The notes under the pieces were generated by a model that was given only the letters and a program-made list of their open reading frames with translations, searched no databases and was not told where the DNA came from. Of a DNA stretch of 64,000 bases, positions 48,121-57,145 are shown in pieces. Origin of the DNA: Pseudomonas fluorescens (GTDB lineage Bacteria > Pseudomonadota > Gammaproteobacteria > Pseudomonadales > Pseudomonadaceae); contig NZ_CP008896.1 of the NCBI RefSeq assembly GCF_000730425.1, positions 1,674,001 through 1,738,000 of the forward strand, given 5' to 3'. Each line of letters opens with the position of its first letter. Positions within the stretch are counted from its first letter, which is position 1. Both the position numbers and the translations under genes were made by a program.

Positions 48121-51100
48121 ATGCCCAACCCTGTCGATCCCGTGCCGCCGCTGCCGCGCATTCACGCCCTGGACCCCCAGCAGGCCGAACAAAGCTGGGA
48201 CAACGCCCCACAGTTGCTGGCCGCGCTCAATGCCGCACGGCTCGGTGCCTGGAGCTGGGATATCGACAGCGGGCGGATCAGTTGGTCGCGAGGTACCCAG
48301 GCGCTGTTTGGCTTCGATCCCCGGCAGCCGCTGCCCAAGGACCTGGACTACCTCGACCTGCTCGCCGCCGAGGACCGCGGCCGCGTGATCCGGGCCTTTC
48401 ACGCCGTCCTCGCGGGCGCCCCCTTCGAGCACGCCATGCACCACCGTATCCAGTGGCCGGATGGCAGCCTGCACTGGCTGGAAATCAGCGGCAGCCTGCT
48501 GCCGGACGCGTCCGGGCGCCGACGCATGATCGGAGTGATTCGCGAAACCACCCAGCAGCGCGAACGCGAACATGCCCTGGGTCATTCGGAAAAACGCTTC
48601 GCTACCCTGTTTCATCTGTGCCCCAACATGGTCCTGCTGACTCGCCAGGAAGACGGTCTGATCAGCGAGGCCAACCAGTATTTTGAAAGCCTGTTCGGCT
48701 GGCCGGTAGCCGATGCCATTGGCCGCACCACCCTCGACCTGGGGCTATGGGTACACCCGGAGCAACGGGACTTGCTGGTCAGGGCGACCCAGCGCAAGGG
48801 CGAACCCATCACCATGGAAGTGCAATTTCGTGCCAGCAATGGACAGATCCATGACGGTACCCTCAGTGCGCAAAAGGTCGAGCTCGACGGCCAGGCCTAC
48901 CTGATCAGCACCTTCCTCGACACCACCGAACGCAAAAACGCCGAACAGGCTCTCAAGGACAGCCAGGAACGCCTGGACCTGGCCCTGGACTCGGCCCAGT
49001 TGGGCACCTGGGACTGGCATATCCCCAGCGGCATGCTCTATGGCTCGGCGCGAGCCGCCCAGTTGCATGGCCTGGATCCGCACCCGTTCCATGAGTCTTT
49101 CGAGGCGTTTTTTGAAGGCATGCCCGATGAAGAGCGGGCCAGCATGCGTGACGCCTATCGCACCCTGCGCGAAGGGCCGGCGGGTAATTACCAATTGACC
49201 TACCGCGTGCAACTGGAAGACGGCAGCTCGCGCTACCTGGAAAGCCGTGCCCGGCTCTACCGTGATGCACAGGGTACGCCAGTGCGCATGGCGGGCACGC
49301 TGCTGGACATCACCGACCAGGTGGAACGCGAACAACGCCTGAGCGCCTCGGAAGAGAAGTTCGCCAGCCTGTTTCTGGCCAGCCCCGACCCGATCTGCGT
49401 CACGAGCCTTGCCAGCGGCGAATTCGTCGAAATCAACCCCAGCTTCACTCAGACCTTTGGCTGGAGCGCCGCCGAAGTCATCAACCATACCGCCGAGCAG
49501 ATCGGCCTGTGGGATGAGCCCACCCAACGCTTACAGCGTATCGAACAGGTGATCCGCGAACAGGCGCTTAACAATGTGGCAATCATCGTCCATCACAAAA
49601 CTGGCCAGCGCCTGACCTGTATGATTTCCAGCCGGCTGATCAAGGTCGGCCACCAGCGCTGCGTGGTGACCACCCTGCGCGATATCACCCAGCAACAGCG
49701 TTCCGAGGCGGCACTCAAGGCCAGCGAGGAAAAATTCGCCAAGGCCTTCCACTCAAGCCCCGACGCGGTGTCTATTACCGAACGCGACACCGGGCGCTAT
49801 GTGGAGGTCAATGACGGTTTCTGTCGCCTGACTGGCTACCGTGCCGAAGAGGCCATTGGCCTGACGCTGTACCAGATCGGTATCTGGGCCGATGAAAACC
49901 AGCGCGCCGCGCTGCTGGCCGAATTGCAGATCAAGGGCCGTATCCATCATCTGGATATGCTCTGGCACAACAAGCGCGGCGAGTTGCTGGCCGTGGAAGT
50001 ATCGGTCGAGCCCATTACCCTCAATGAAACGCCGTGCCTGCTGCTGACCGCACGTGATGTCAGCCTGCTGAAAAGCGCGCAGGCGCAGATCCGGCACCTG
50101 GCCTATCACGACCCATTGACCAACCTGCCCAATCGCGCCTTGTTGATGGACCGCCTGAGCCAGCAGATTGCCTTGCTCAAACGCCACAACCTGCGGGGCG
50201 CGCTGCTGTTTCTGGACCTGGATCACTTCAAACACATCAACGACTCCCTGGGGCACCCGGTGGGCGACACCGTGCTGAAAATCGTCACTGCGCGCCTGGA
50301 AGCCAGCGTGCGCATGGAGGACACCGTAGCGCGCCTGGGGGGCGATGAATTCGTCGTGCTGCTCAGCGGCCTGGAAGGTTCGCGGATGGAGGTCAGCAAC
50401 CAGGTGCAATCGCTGTCCGACACCCTGCGCGAGCTGCTGTCGGAGCCGATGTTCCTCGACGGCCACCGCTTGCAGGTCACCCCCAGCATCGGCGTGGCGC
50501 TGATTCCCGACCACGGCTCGACCCCGGCGGACTTGCTCAAGCGCGCCGATATTGCCCTGTATCGGGCCAAGGATTCGGGGCGCAACGCCACACAGATGTT
50601 CCATAACAGCATGCAACGCACCGCCAGCGAGCGCCTGCGCATGGAGACAGACCTGCGCCTGGCGCTGTCCCGGGGCGAGTTCAGTGTGCATTACCAACCC
50701 CAGGTCGATGCCCGGGGCAATCGCATTGTCGGCGCCGAAGCACTCGTGCGCTGGCAGCATCCACAACTGGGCGCGCAATCGCCCACAGAGTTCATCAAGG
50801 TCCTGGAAGACAGCGGGCTAATCCTCGAAGTCGGCACCTGGATCCTCGACGAAGCGTGTGGTGCCTTTGCCCGCCTGATCGCCGACGGCCTGGTGCAACC
50901 GCAGGGCTTCAGCCTATGCGTGAACATCAGCCCTCGGCAGTTTCGCCAGAACGATTTTGTCGAGCGGGTGGAGCGCAGCCTCAAACAGCACCAACTGCCC
51001 TTTACCCTGCTGAAACTGGAAATCACCGAAGGCATCGTGATCCAGAACCTGGACGACACCATTGCCAAGATGCGTCGCCTGAAAAAACTCGGGGTCAGCT

Positions 51101-51414
51101 TTGCCATGGACGACTTCGGCACTGGCTATTCGTCGTTGACCTACCTCAAGCGCCTGCCGGTCGATGCCTTGAAGATCGATCAATCGTTTGTGAGGGACGC
51201 CACCCACGACCCGAATGATGCAGAGATCATCCGCGCGATCGTGGCCATGGCGCGCAGCCTGAACCTGGAAGTGATTGCCGAGGGCGTGGAAACTCCCGAG
51301 CAATTGGCGTTCCTGCAAGGGCTGGGTTGCCATTTGTATCAAGGCTACTTGCACAGCCGGCCATTGCCCCTGGACGCACTCACGCAGTTATTGAGTCAGG
51401 GCGTGGGGACCTGA
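48121..51414 (+). CDS. Multi-PAS diguanylate cyclase / c-di-GMP phosphodiesterase
   Basis: 1097 residues without obvious transmembrane helices. Five PAS-type modules lie at roughly 28-145, 146-270, 275-405, 408-525 and 528-650, then GGDEF (about 655-820) and EAL (about 830-1085). The GGDEF motif is intact (RLGGDEFVVLL, near 740) and the EAL domain has EAL (near 873), LEITEG, DDFGTGYSSLTYLKRLPVDALKIDQSFV and IAEGVETPEQ with the metal ligands. Both activities are possible; which dominates cannot be told. ATG 48121 has AAGG 10 nt upstream; the spacing from the LysR stop is 63 bp. Confidence 0.95.
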   Translation: MPNPVDPVPPLPRIHALDPQQAEQSWDNAPQLLAALNAARLGAWSWDIDSGRISWSRGTQALFGFDPRQPLPKDLDYLDLLAAEDRGRVIRAFHAVLAGAPFEHAMHHRIQWPDGSLHWLEISGSLLPDASGRRRMIGVIRETTQQREREHALGHSEKRFATLFHLCPNMVLLTRQEDGLISEANQYFESLFGWPVADAIGRTTLDLGLWVHPEQRDLLVRATQRKGEPITMEVQFRASNGQIHDGTLSAQKVELDGQAYLISTFLDTTERKNAEQALKDSQERLDLALDSAQLGTWDWHIPSGMLYGSARAAQLHGLDPHPFHESFEAFFEGMPDEERASMRDAYRTLREGPAGNYQLTYRVQLEDGSSRYLESRARLYRDAQGTPVRMAGTLLDITDQVEREQRLSASEEKFASLFLASPDPICVTSLASGEFVEINPSFTQTFGWSAAEVINHTAEQIGLWDEPTQRLQRIEQVIREQALNNVAIIVHHKTGQRLTCMISSRLIKVGHQRCVVTTLRDITQQQRSEAALKASEEKFAKAFHSSPDAVSITERDTGRYVEVNDGFCRLTGYRAEEAIGLTLYQIGIWADENQRAALLAELQIKGRIHHLDMLWHNKRGELLAVEVSVEPITLNETPCLLLTARDVSLLKSAQAQIRHLAYHDPLTNLPNRALLMDRLSQQIALLKRHNLRGALLFLDLDHFKHINDSLGHPVGDTVLKIVTARLEASVRMEDTVARLGGDEFVVLLSGLEGSRMEVSNQVQSLSDTLRELLSEPMFLDGHRLQVTPSIGVALIPDHGSTPADLLKRADIALYRAKDSGRNATQMFHNSMQRTASERLRMETDLRLALSRGEFSVHYQPQVDARGNRIVGAEALVRWQHPQLGAQSPTEFIKVLEDSGLILEVGTWILDEACGAFARLIADGLVQPQGFSLCVNISPRQFRQNDFVERVERSLKQHQLPFTLLKLEITEGIVIQNLDDTIAKMRRLKKLGVSFAMDDFGTGYSSLTYLKRLPVDALKIDQSFVRDATHDPNDAEIIRAIVAMARSLNLEVIAEGVETPEQLAFLQGLGCHLYQGYLHSRPLPLDALTQLLSQGVGT

Positions 51415-51442
51415 AGAGCACTCGCAGTCCCGGCGCCGAGCA

Positions 51443-52762
51443 TCAGACCAACTTCAACGCCCAATGAAAGCTACCCTTCCAGTCCGAGAGCGCCAGGCTG
51501 AGCTTTTGCCCATACAGGTCCAGCATCCCGTCAATTACCGCCATGGAGTGACTGGAGTTGGCCAGGGTGCCAATCGCCCCTCCGGCCAGCTCTTGGAGCG
51601 TGCTTTCACGGATATAGGCAAATAATCCCAACCGACGCATGGCCTCGCCGGGGTGCTCGCCATCGTTCAGGGTTTCCATGGCCACTTCGTAACTCTGGTT
51701 GCCACGGTTATCGTTGTTCTCCATCTGCGCGCGCTTGGCACTCACGGCATACAGGAAATTGGCATCGGCCAGCAGTGCCGGATCGCTGCCGATCAAGTTG
51801 GAGGCAGCCTGGGCCTCTTTCAGTTCTTCGTGGGTCAGGCGCAACTTGAAAGAATCTCTCATGGTGACTTCATAACCCTCGGCGGTGGCCGCAACGTTTT
51901 TAAAGATACCTTGCGGGTTTTGCCCAAACCTCATCATCGCCGCCTTGATCGCGGAGACCGTGACGCAGTTGCCTTCTACCCCCTGATAAAAGCCACTCCA
52001 GATATTTGCGGGCTGGACACCCAAGGGAGCCCTGGATAAATGCCGGGCACTTGGATCAATCGTTACGGGAGATTCATCAGGTTTTTTTTGATCATTGAAC
52101 AACATATAGCCGTAGCTTTTATCAACCCTGTGCTTTTCCCCATAACTGTGCTGGATATTATCCATAACAAGTGCCGCACCAAAATTGTGGGTTTCCACGA
52201 TACCCAGCGCGCCGCTGGCGGCCATATACGTGGAAGGCAAATACTGGGCAAAAGCAATCATCCCCATGCCACGCAGGCAGTTTTGCGTTGTTTCACCTTC
52301 AAGACTCTTCAATAAAGCCGTTTCGAAACTGCCATGGCCGCCTGTCTGCTGCTTACGCTTGGCAAACGCGGCGAGCACAAAGTTGGCATCCGTGATAGCG
52401 GCTCGGTCATTGCCGGCAAATCGAGAAGCTTGCGCAGTGCGCTTTAATTCCTCATGGGACACATGCACCTTGAACTCATCCTTCATCGTAATATCATAAC
52501 CGTCACCCGAAGCTTTCACGTCTTCAAACATATCGTGTGGGCTCTGTCCAAAGGTCATCATCATTATTTTTATGACCGCTGCATGAGTACTGCTGTCAAA
52601 AACCTCACCAAAATTGCGCGGAGTTGCTGTAAAGGCATTTACAATATCCGCGGGCTTTTCGCCACGTCTTGTCGAAATGGCATCGACGGAAGAATTATTG
52701 ACGGGCTCATGACGCAGTGTATGACCCTGATTAAATACCCGATTAAACATACTTACACTCAT
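51443..52762 (-). CDS. Putative type III effector with two papain-like domains, first one degenerate
   Basis: 439 residues from ATG 52762 (AAGGGG 5 nt upstream). Two copies of one domain of about 170 residues. The second copy (about 254-415) has GNCVTVSAIKAAMMRFGQNP with Cys266, EGYEVTMRDSFKLRLTHEELKEAQ, SAKRAQMENND and SSHSMAVIDG with His405 and Asp411. In the first copy (about 45-205) the aligned Cys is Ser58 (DSSTHAAVIKIMMMTFGQ), while His192 and Asp201 remain. No signal peptide or membrane helix. The second copy is close to the domain of the gene at 52905. Last gene of the island. No named family recognised; protease or acyltransferase activity is inference from the Cys-His-Asp pattern. 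Confidence 0.8.
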   Translation of the reverse strand: MSVSMFNRVFNQGHTLRHEPVNNSSVDAISTRRGEKPADIVNAFTATPRNFGEVFDSSTHAAVIKIMMMTFGQSPHDMFEDVKASGDGYDITMKDEFKVHVSHEELKRTAQASRFAGNDRAAITDANFVLAAFAKRKQQTGGHGSFETALLKSLEGETTQNCLRGMGMIAFAQYLPSTYMAASGALGIVETHNFGAALVMDNIQHSYGEKHRVDKSYGYMLFNDQKKPDESPVTIDPSARHLSRAPLGVQPANIWSGFYQGVEGNCVTVSAIKAAMMRFGQNPQGIFKNVAATAEGYEVTMRDSFKLRLTHEELKEAQAASNLIGSDPALLADANFLYAVSAKRAQMENNDNRGNQSYEVAMETLNDGEHPGEAMRRLGLFAYIRESTLQELAGGAIGTLANSSHSMAVIDGMLDLYGQKLSLALSDWKGSFHWALKLV

Positions 52763-52904
52763 AGCAACCCCTTCCATAGAACATTATTAAAAACACGGTA
52801 AAAAAATACATATATAAAAAACAAACACAGCAAACCAAAAAACCTGCGCAGGATATTTACTAGCACTCTTATATTTAACTATAAAACCCACCAAACTACG
52901 TCAA

Positions 52905-53816
52905 TCAACCAATCAGTGCCACAGCATCTCCATGAGTTGGAGTTCTTCCTTTTCGGCCCCACAACTCCTCTTTCCCATCAACTACTGCAACCGAGTGACC
53001 AGCCCGATTAACCATGCCTACTTGCCCACGGGCCAAGGTACTTACAGGGACTTTTTTTGTATGTTTTTTTAACCCCAACCGTTGAAATCCTTCTCCCGCC
53101 CCTCTCTCATCTTCGCCGTCATTGAGACTGCGTATTGCCCTGGTGAAACTTCTGCGTGCCTGGCCATCATTGTTTTCCATCTGTGCCCGCTTGGCACTGG
53201 CAGCAAACAAAAACTGAGCGTCCTTGAGCATGCCTCTATCTTTGCCAAAAAAACGTGCCCCGATCGACGCCTGCTTCAACTCTTGATGCGTCAATGACAA
53301 GCGAAAACCATCGCGCATCGTGACCTCATAGCCTTGCTCCGTCTTATTGACACTTTTATAAATATCAGTAGGGCTTTGCCCAAACTTATGCATGGCCGCC
53401 TTGATTGCTGAAACCGTCACGCAATTACCATCCGGCCCCTGCCGGAAACCGCTCCAGATATCGTCACACTTGGCACCGTTGCGCTTGCTCGATAGATCAG
53501 GAAGAGATGCCTGGGGATTGGGTACTACAGGTGCTGGCTTGACCTTGCCCGCTTCGTCCCGGCCTGAGAGCAACGCTGAAATCTGGCTCAAGAAAGCGCT
53601 GAACATCGAAATAACGGCCTGCAAGTCCAGCGCCGGTTTCGTCATATCACCATTGGTCTGGGCAACTTCATTATTAGGCGAATAATCACGGGAAAGCCTG
53701 TTAATACCTGAGCGACGTGTAGCCGGACTTTCATCTTTAACATCAACAACATCATCCTGGCGCCCTGAGCAATCACACATGATTTTTGAAGTACTGTGAA
53801 CACTTAAAAAAGACAT
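52905..53816 (-). CDS. Putative type III effector with one papain-like domain
   Basis: 303 residues. N-terminal region (1-115) is Ser/Thr-rich with no signal peptide, starts MSFLSVHSTSK and contains an amphipathic segment (LQAVISMFSAFLSQISALLSG). The C-terminal domain has DIWSGFRQGPDGNCVTVSAIKAAM with Cys132, GYEVTMRDGFRLSLTHQEL, AKRAQMENND, and NRAGHSVAVVDGKEELWG with His274 and Asp280. It is 91 bp after the 53908 gene and 142 bp before the 51443 gene. The ribosome-binding site is weak (GAGAG). Flanking A+T-rich sequence differs from the rest of the window. Confidence 0.8.
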   Translation of the reverse strand: MSFLSVHSTSKIMCDCSGRQDDVVDVKDESPATRRSGINRLSRDYSPNNEVAQTNGDMTKPALDLQAVISMFSAFLSQISALLSGRDEAGKVKPAPVVPNPQASLPDLSSKRNGAKCDDIWSGFRQGPDGNCVTVSAIKAAMHKFGQSPTDIYKSVNKTEQGYEVTMRDGFRLSLTHQELKQASIGARFFGKDRGMLKDAQFLFAASAKRAQMENNDGQARRSFTRAIRSLNDGEDERGAGEGFQRLGLKKHTKKVPVSTLARGQVGMVNRAGHSVAVVDGKEELWGRKGRTPTHGDAVALIG

Positions 53817-53846
53817 GATTTTCTCTCGTAAAAAGTGCCTTTCCGG

Positions 53847-53861
53847 CCGGTCACCGACCGG
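53847..53861. other. Perfect hairpin between island genes
   Basis: CCGGTC-ACC-GACCGG, flanked by TTTCCGG/CCGGAAA, lies 30 bp upstream of the 52905 gene. No T-run follows immediately on the minus strand, so it could moderate expression or be an RNA processing site rather than a full terminator. Confidence 0.6.
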
Positions 53862-53907
53862 AAAAGCAACTGATTGAATTTAAGGATCTATAGGTTCAAC
53901 AGCCGTA

Positions 53908-55002
53908 TTAGCGTCGACGATAGGCATCCGCTGCCCCATCTATTTCATCAGGACCACAATCCGGGCCCGCAGAGGTCAAGTCAGTGTCTGGCAGTGGCTT
54001 GTCTGGTTGTACTTCAGGGGCCGGCTGGGGAGAGACGCCGGGCTTCACCCGGGTGTTCGCATCTGGCACTACCGGCTCAGACCTCACGCCACGATTAATC
54101 ACGGGGGTTGTCGAATGGGGCACCACGCCTGGGTTCACGCGGTGGTTGGTCACCAAGCTGGGCGGTTGGGGCTCCAACCCGGGGTACAAATGTGTACTGA
54201 CCATGGGTATCGAACCCGGCTCAAAGCGAGGGTCAATCCCCGGAAACACAGGGGGAGTATCCCCCGGGCAGTGGCAATTGTTGACATTGACATTCACCCG
54301 CACCATGTTGTCAGCCGATACGTTGGATTGCTTGTCCGTGGCCGTAGGTTTTACGCCTGCATCCGGCTTCTTCTCTGTCTGTTTGTCCGTGTCGATCAGC
54401 ACTTTGGCGTCCTTGCCTGGAACCGCCGGCTTGTTCTCGGCATCCGGCTTCTTCTCTGTCTGTTTGTCCGTGTCGACCAGCACTTTGGCGTCCTTGCCTG
54501 GAGCCGCCGGTTTGTTCTCGGCATCCGGCTTCTTCTCTGTTTGTTTGTCCGTGTCGACCAAGGCTTTTAAATCCTTGCCTGAAAGCACGGTTTTTCCATC
54601 GATATCTGCTTTCTTCTCAGGCTGCTTGCCCTCATCGACCCGAGTCTTCACTTCCTGACCTGAAATGGCAGGCTTATCCCCAGGCAGAGGTTTCGTTTCC
54701 GTCGGCTTATCCTGCGTAGCCAAGGTATCGGGAGGATTCTTTTTGCCCGACAAAACATCTCGCATTGCCTTAAAGAGCAGTTCAAACATATCCAGCAACT
54801 TTGAAAGAGCATCCGTACTGACGGTTGTACTTCCCCGCCCAAGTTCAGCATTTCGAGTATGGTCTGGCAAAACACTCGACTTGTTACCCAGCAGTTTACT
54901 CGCCTCAGTATTTCCAGCGGGAACAGATAACGGCACGCCCAGATCAAGTTTATGATTACCGACATTAACGCTCGGGGGATTATTAACAGATAGATACGAC
55001 AT
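53908..55002 (-). CDS. Lys/Pro-rich repeat protein, first gene of the putative type III island
   Basis: 364 residues starting MSYLSVNNPPSVNVGN, like MSFLSV in the next gene. Residues 65-86 (ALSKLLDMFELLFKAMRDVL) form an amphipathic helix. Residues 122-222 hold four 27-residue repeats of the type VDTDKQTEKKPDAENKPAAPGKD, the middle two nearly identical. Residues 245-345 are proline-rich with degenerate repeats (PGLEPQPPS, NPGVVPHSTTP). No signal peptide, no membrane helix, no cysteine protease motif; AGAGGA lies about 8 nt before the ATG. Role could be secreted linker, translocation helper or effector. Function unknown. Confidence 0.75.
   Translation of the reverse strand: MSYLSVNNPPSVNVGNHKLDLGVPLSVPAGNTEASKLLGNKSSVLPDHTRNAELGRGSTTVSTDALSKLLDMFELLFKAMRDVLSGKKNPPDTLATQDKPTETKPLPGDKPAISGQEVKTRVDEGKQPEKKADIDGKTVLSGKDLKALVDTDKQTEKKPDAENKPAAPGKDAKVLVDTDKQTEKKPDAENKPAVPGKDAKVLIDTDKQTEKKPDAGVKPTATDKQSNVSADNMVRVNVNVNNCHCPGDTPPVFPGIDPRFEPGSIPMVSTHLYPGLEPQPPSLVTNHRVNPGVVPHSTTPVINRGVRSEPVVPDANTRVKPGVSPQPAPEVQPDKPLPDTDLTSAGPDCGPDEIDGAADAYRRR
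54337..54639. repeat. Tandem repeats of 81 bp in the repeat-protein gene
   Basis: About three and three-quarter units of 81 bp (27 codons) in frame. The two central copies differ at a few bases, while the outer copies are more diverged. Unit-number variation between strains is expected. Confidence 0.93.
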
Positions 55003-55105
55003 TAGTCATTCCTCTTCTCAAAAAAGCACCAGGGCATTCAACACCCACAACAAACACCATTTACTTGTGACTTGAAGCAGCAGTAACCGAATCGAAGTCA
55101 CTGGT

Positions 55106-55133
55106 TTCGTGGAAGAAAAAGAGTTCGGGTTCC
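55106..55133 (-). promoter_or_regulatory. hrp-box (HrpL/RspL-dependent promoter)
   Basis: On the minus strand GGAACC (55133-55128), 15 bp, CCACGAA (55112-55106). This is the full consensus GGAACC-N15/16-CCACNNA used by the ECF sigma factor HrpL of type III secretion systems. It is 104 bp before the start of the 53908 gene. No other hrp-box is seen before the second and third island genes, so all three probably share this promoter. The rest of 55003-55499 is A+T-rich and shows no gene. Confidence 0.8.
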
Positions 55134-55499
55134 AGAAATCGCGGAAAACATAAGGAAACCAATAGAAAATTTCGGACTTTTACCCATGGACCCCAGCAGA
55201 AAATCGCTTTCCACAGGCCTTTTTCTGAAAAAATAACGTCATACCCGCTAATAAACTGCCAAGACGAAAAAAGGCGTCATGATTACTTATTTTCTAAGTA
55301 CACCCCCCGTGGTATTATCTGCGCGAACTATACTGCTGTAACGCTCTGCAAAATTAAAAAGCCCTCGCACCTTAAAAACAAAAACAAGTTACACACACCC
55401 ATTAGTACAAAAAAAACAGCACTATCCTTAAACTAAAAACAACATCCCCGCCTATCACCAGTCAAGCCGACTATCCCCCTCAGCGCCTTAAACAAAAAA

Positions 55500-55521
55500 G
55501 GGCGCCAGAGGCGCCCTTTTT
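55500..55521 (-). terminator. Bidirectional terminator after ibpA
   Basis: GGGCGCC, AGA, GGCGCCC with a T-run on one side and an A-run on the other. It serves the ibpA transcript, 30 bp after its stop. Confidence 0.93.
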
Positions 55522-55551
55522 CGAGGTGATGTAAAACCTAGAAATATGCAA

Positions 55552-56001
55552 TCAATGTTGCAGAGCCGACTTCTGCACCCCATTGATCGGGATACGTTTG
55601 GCCTTTGCCTCTTCTGGCACGACCCGCAACAGATCGATACTCAGCAGCCCATTACTCAAGTCTGCGGCCTTGATCTCGATATGGTCGGCCAGGCGGAACG
55701 ACAATTTAAAAGCCCGCTGAGCAATACCCTGATGCAGATAAGTGACGCTTTCGGCCTTGGTGTCGCGCTTGCCACCACTGACGGTCAGTACGCCTTTCTC
55801 TACCTGCAGATCCAGATCGTCTTCCTGGAAACCGGCGGCCGCGATCACGATGCGGTATTGGTCTTCGCCATGCTTCTCGACGTTATAGGGTGGGTAGCTA
55901 CTACCCGGCTCGTTACGCAGTGCGGCCTCGAACAGATCATTGAAACGGTCAAAGCCCACGGAAGAGCGGAACAGTGGCGCCAGGGAAAATGCGGTACTCA
56001 T
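55552..56001 (-). CDS. ibpA: Small heat-shock protein of the IbpA/Hsp20 family
   Basis: 149 residues; ATP-independent chaperone binding unfolding proteins. The alpha-crystallin domain has YPPYNVEKHGEDQYRIVIAAAGFQEDDLDLQVEKGVLTVSG and AFKLSFRLADHIEIKAADLSNGLLSIDLLR; the C-terminal IxI motif is in RIPING. ATG 56001 has AGGAG 8 nt upstream. That ribosome-binding site is sequestered in a ROSE-type hairpin, and a sigma-32 promoter lies upstream. Confidence 0.96.
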   Translation of the reverse strand: MSTAFSLAPLFRSSVGFDRFNDLFEAALRNEPGSSYPPYNVEKHGEDQYRIVIAAAGFQEDDLDLQVEKGVLTVSGGKRDTKAESVTYLHQGIAQRAFKLSFRLADHIEIKAADLSNGLLSIDLLRVVPEEAKAKRIPINGVQKSALQH

Positions 56002-56009
56002 GGTTAAAT

Positions 56010-56028
56010 CTCCTGAAATATCAGCAAG
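56010..56028 (-). promoter_or_regulatory. ROSE-type RNA thermometer hairpin
   Basis: In the ibpA transcript CTTGCTGA pairs with TCAGGAG around a 4-nt loop, leaving the G of TTGCT bulged and one G-U pair. This is the conserved last stem of ROSE elements (U-U/C-GCU against AGGA), which hides the Shine-Dalgarno sequence until heat melts it. Confidence 0.85.
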
Positions 56029-56071
56029 GTTTTTTATCTCCACGACCCGAATTCGGCATCGTGTAATCCCT

Positions 56072-56099
56072 AGATAAGGACCGCTAATTGCATTTCAAG
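56072..56099 (-). promoter_or_regulatory. Sigma-32 heat-shock promoter of ibpA
   Basis: CTTGAAA (56099-56093), 13 bp, CCTTATCT (56079-56072) fits the heat-shock consensus CTTGAAA-N13/14-CCCCATNT in six or more positions, including the whole -35. It gives a leader of about 65-70 nt carrying the thermometer. Confidence 0.8.
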
Positions 56100-56118
56100 A
56101 GAGGTTGTAGGAAAAATC

Positions 56119-57078
56119 TCAGGCCGCTTGCGGGTGGGGCATCCCCAGTAAACGACTGACCTGCTGAAGGTCAGTTTCCCGACGCAAAGCGGTAAACAAC
56201 TCTACGGCTTGCGGGTAATTGCGCGTCAGCATGGCCAGCCACTGCTTCAGGCGGCCCGGCGCCTGGCGCTCAGTCAATTGCGCCACGGACTGCGTCCAGA
56301 ACTCCTGGAGCATGGGCTGCATAGCCTCCCAGGTCATCTGCACCACGTCCTGGCCTGCACGCGCGGCGGCGATTTGCCGGGCCAGGTCTGGCCGCGCCAC
56401 CAGGCCGCGACCGAGCATGATGTCTTCGACCCCGCTGATCTCGCGGCAGCGCCGCCAGTCCTCGACGCTCCAGATATCGCCATTGGCAAATACCGGCACC
56501 TTGACCACGTCCTGCACCCGCGGGATCCACTCCCAATGGGCGGGTGGCTTGTAGCCGTCGACCTTGGTCCGCGCATGCACCACGATATGCGCTGCGCCGC
56601 CTTCAGCCAGGGCCGTGGCGCACACCAGTGCACCATCCGGGCTGTCAAAACCCAGGCGCATCTTGGCAGTTACCGGGATATGCGCCGGCACTGCGCGACG
56701 CACGTGCTCGACGATCTGGTTGAGCAGTTCCGGTTCCTTGAGCAGCACCGCGCCGCCACGGGATTTGTTGACCGTCTTGGCCGGGCAGCCGAAGTTCAGG
56801 TCGATCACTTCAGAACCCAGTTCACAGGCCAGCGCGGCGTTTTCTGCCAGGCATACCGGATCGGAACCGAGCAGTTGCACGCGCAACGGCACGCCTGCAG
56901 CGGTCTTGGCGCCGTGCAGCAGTTCAGGAGCAAGCTTGTGGAAATAGGCAGGCGTCAGCAGGCGGTCGTTGACCCGGATAAATTCGGTCACGCACCAATC
57001 GATACCGCCGACCTGAGTCAGCACGTCCCGCAGGATGTTGTCGACCAACCCCTCCATGGGCGCCAAAGCAATTTGCAT
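56119..57078 (-). CDS. dusC: tRNA-dihydrouridine synthase C
   Basis: 319-residue flavoenzyme reducing a uridine in t[27 protein letters not shown] at the start, [23 protein letters not shown] with the catalytic Cys, VTAKMRLGF, and [21 protein letters not shown] typical of the DusC subgroup. ATG 57078 is used; the GTG 9 bp upstream is unlikely. Confidence 0.94.
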   Translation of the reverse strand: MQIALAPMEGLVDNILRDVLTQVGGIDWCVTEFIRVNDRLLTPAYFHKLAPELLHGAKTAAGVPLRVQLLGSDPVCLAENAALACELGSEVIDLNFGCPAKTVNKSRGGAVLLKEPELLNQIVEHVRRAVPAHIPVTAKMRLGFDSPDGALVCATALAEGGAAHIVVHARTKVDGYKPPAHWEWIPRVQDVVKVPVFANGDIWSVEDWRRCREISGVEDIMLGRGLVARPDLARQIAAARAGQDVVQMTWEAMQPMLQEFWTQSVAQLTERQAPGRLKQWLAMLTRNYPQAVELFTALRRETDLQQVSRLLGMPHPQAA

Positions 57079-57145
57079 GGAAAACACTCAACAAAAAACG
57101 TGGCGCAGTTTACTGGGTTTCCCACAGTAACCGTTAACCCCCTTG

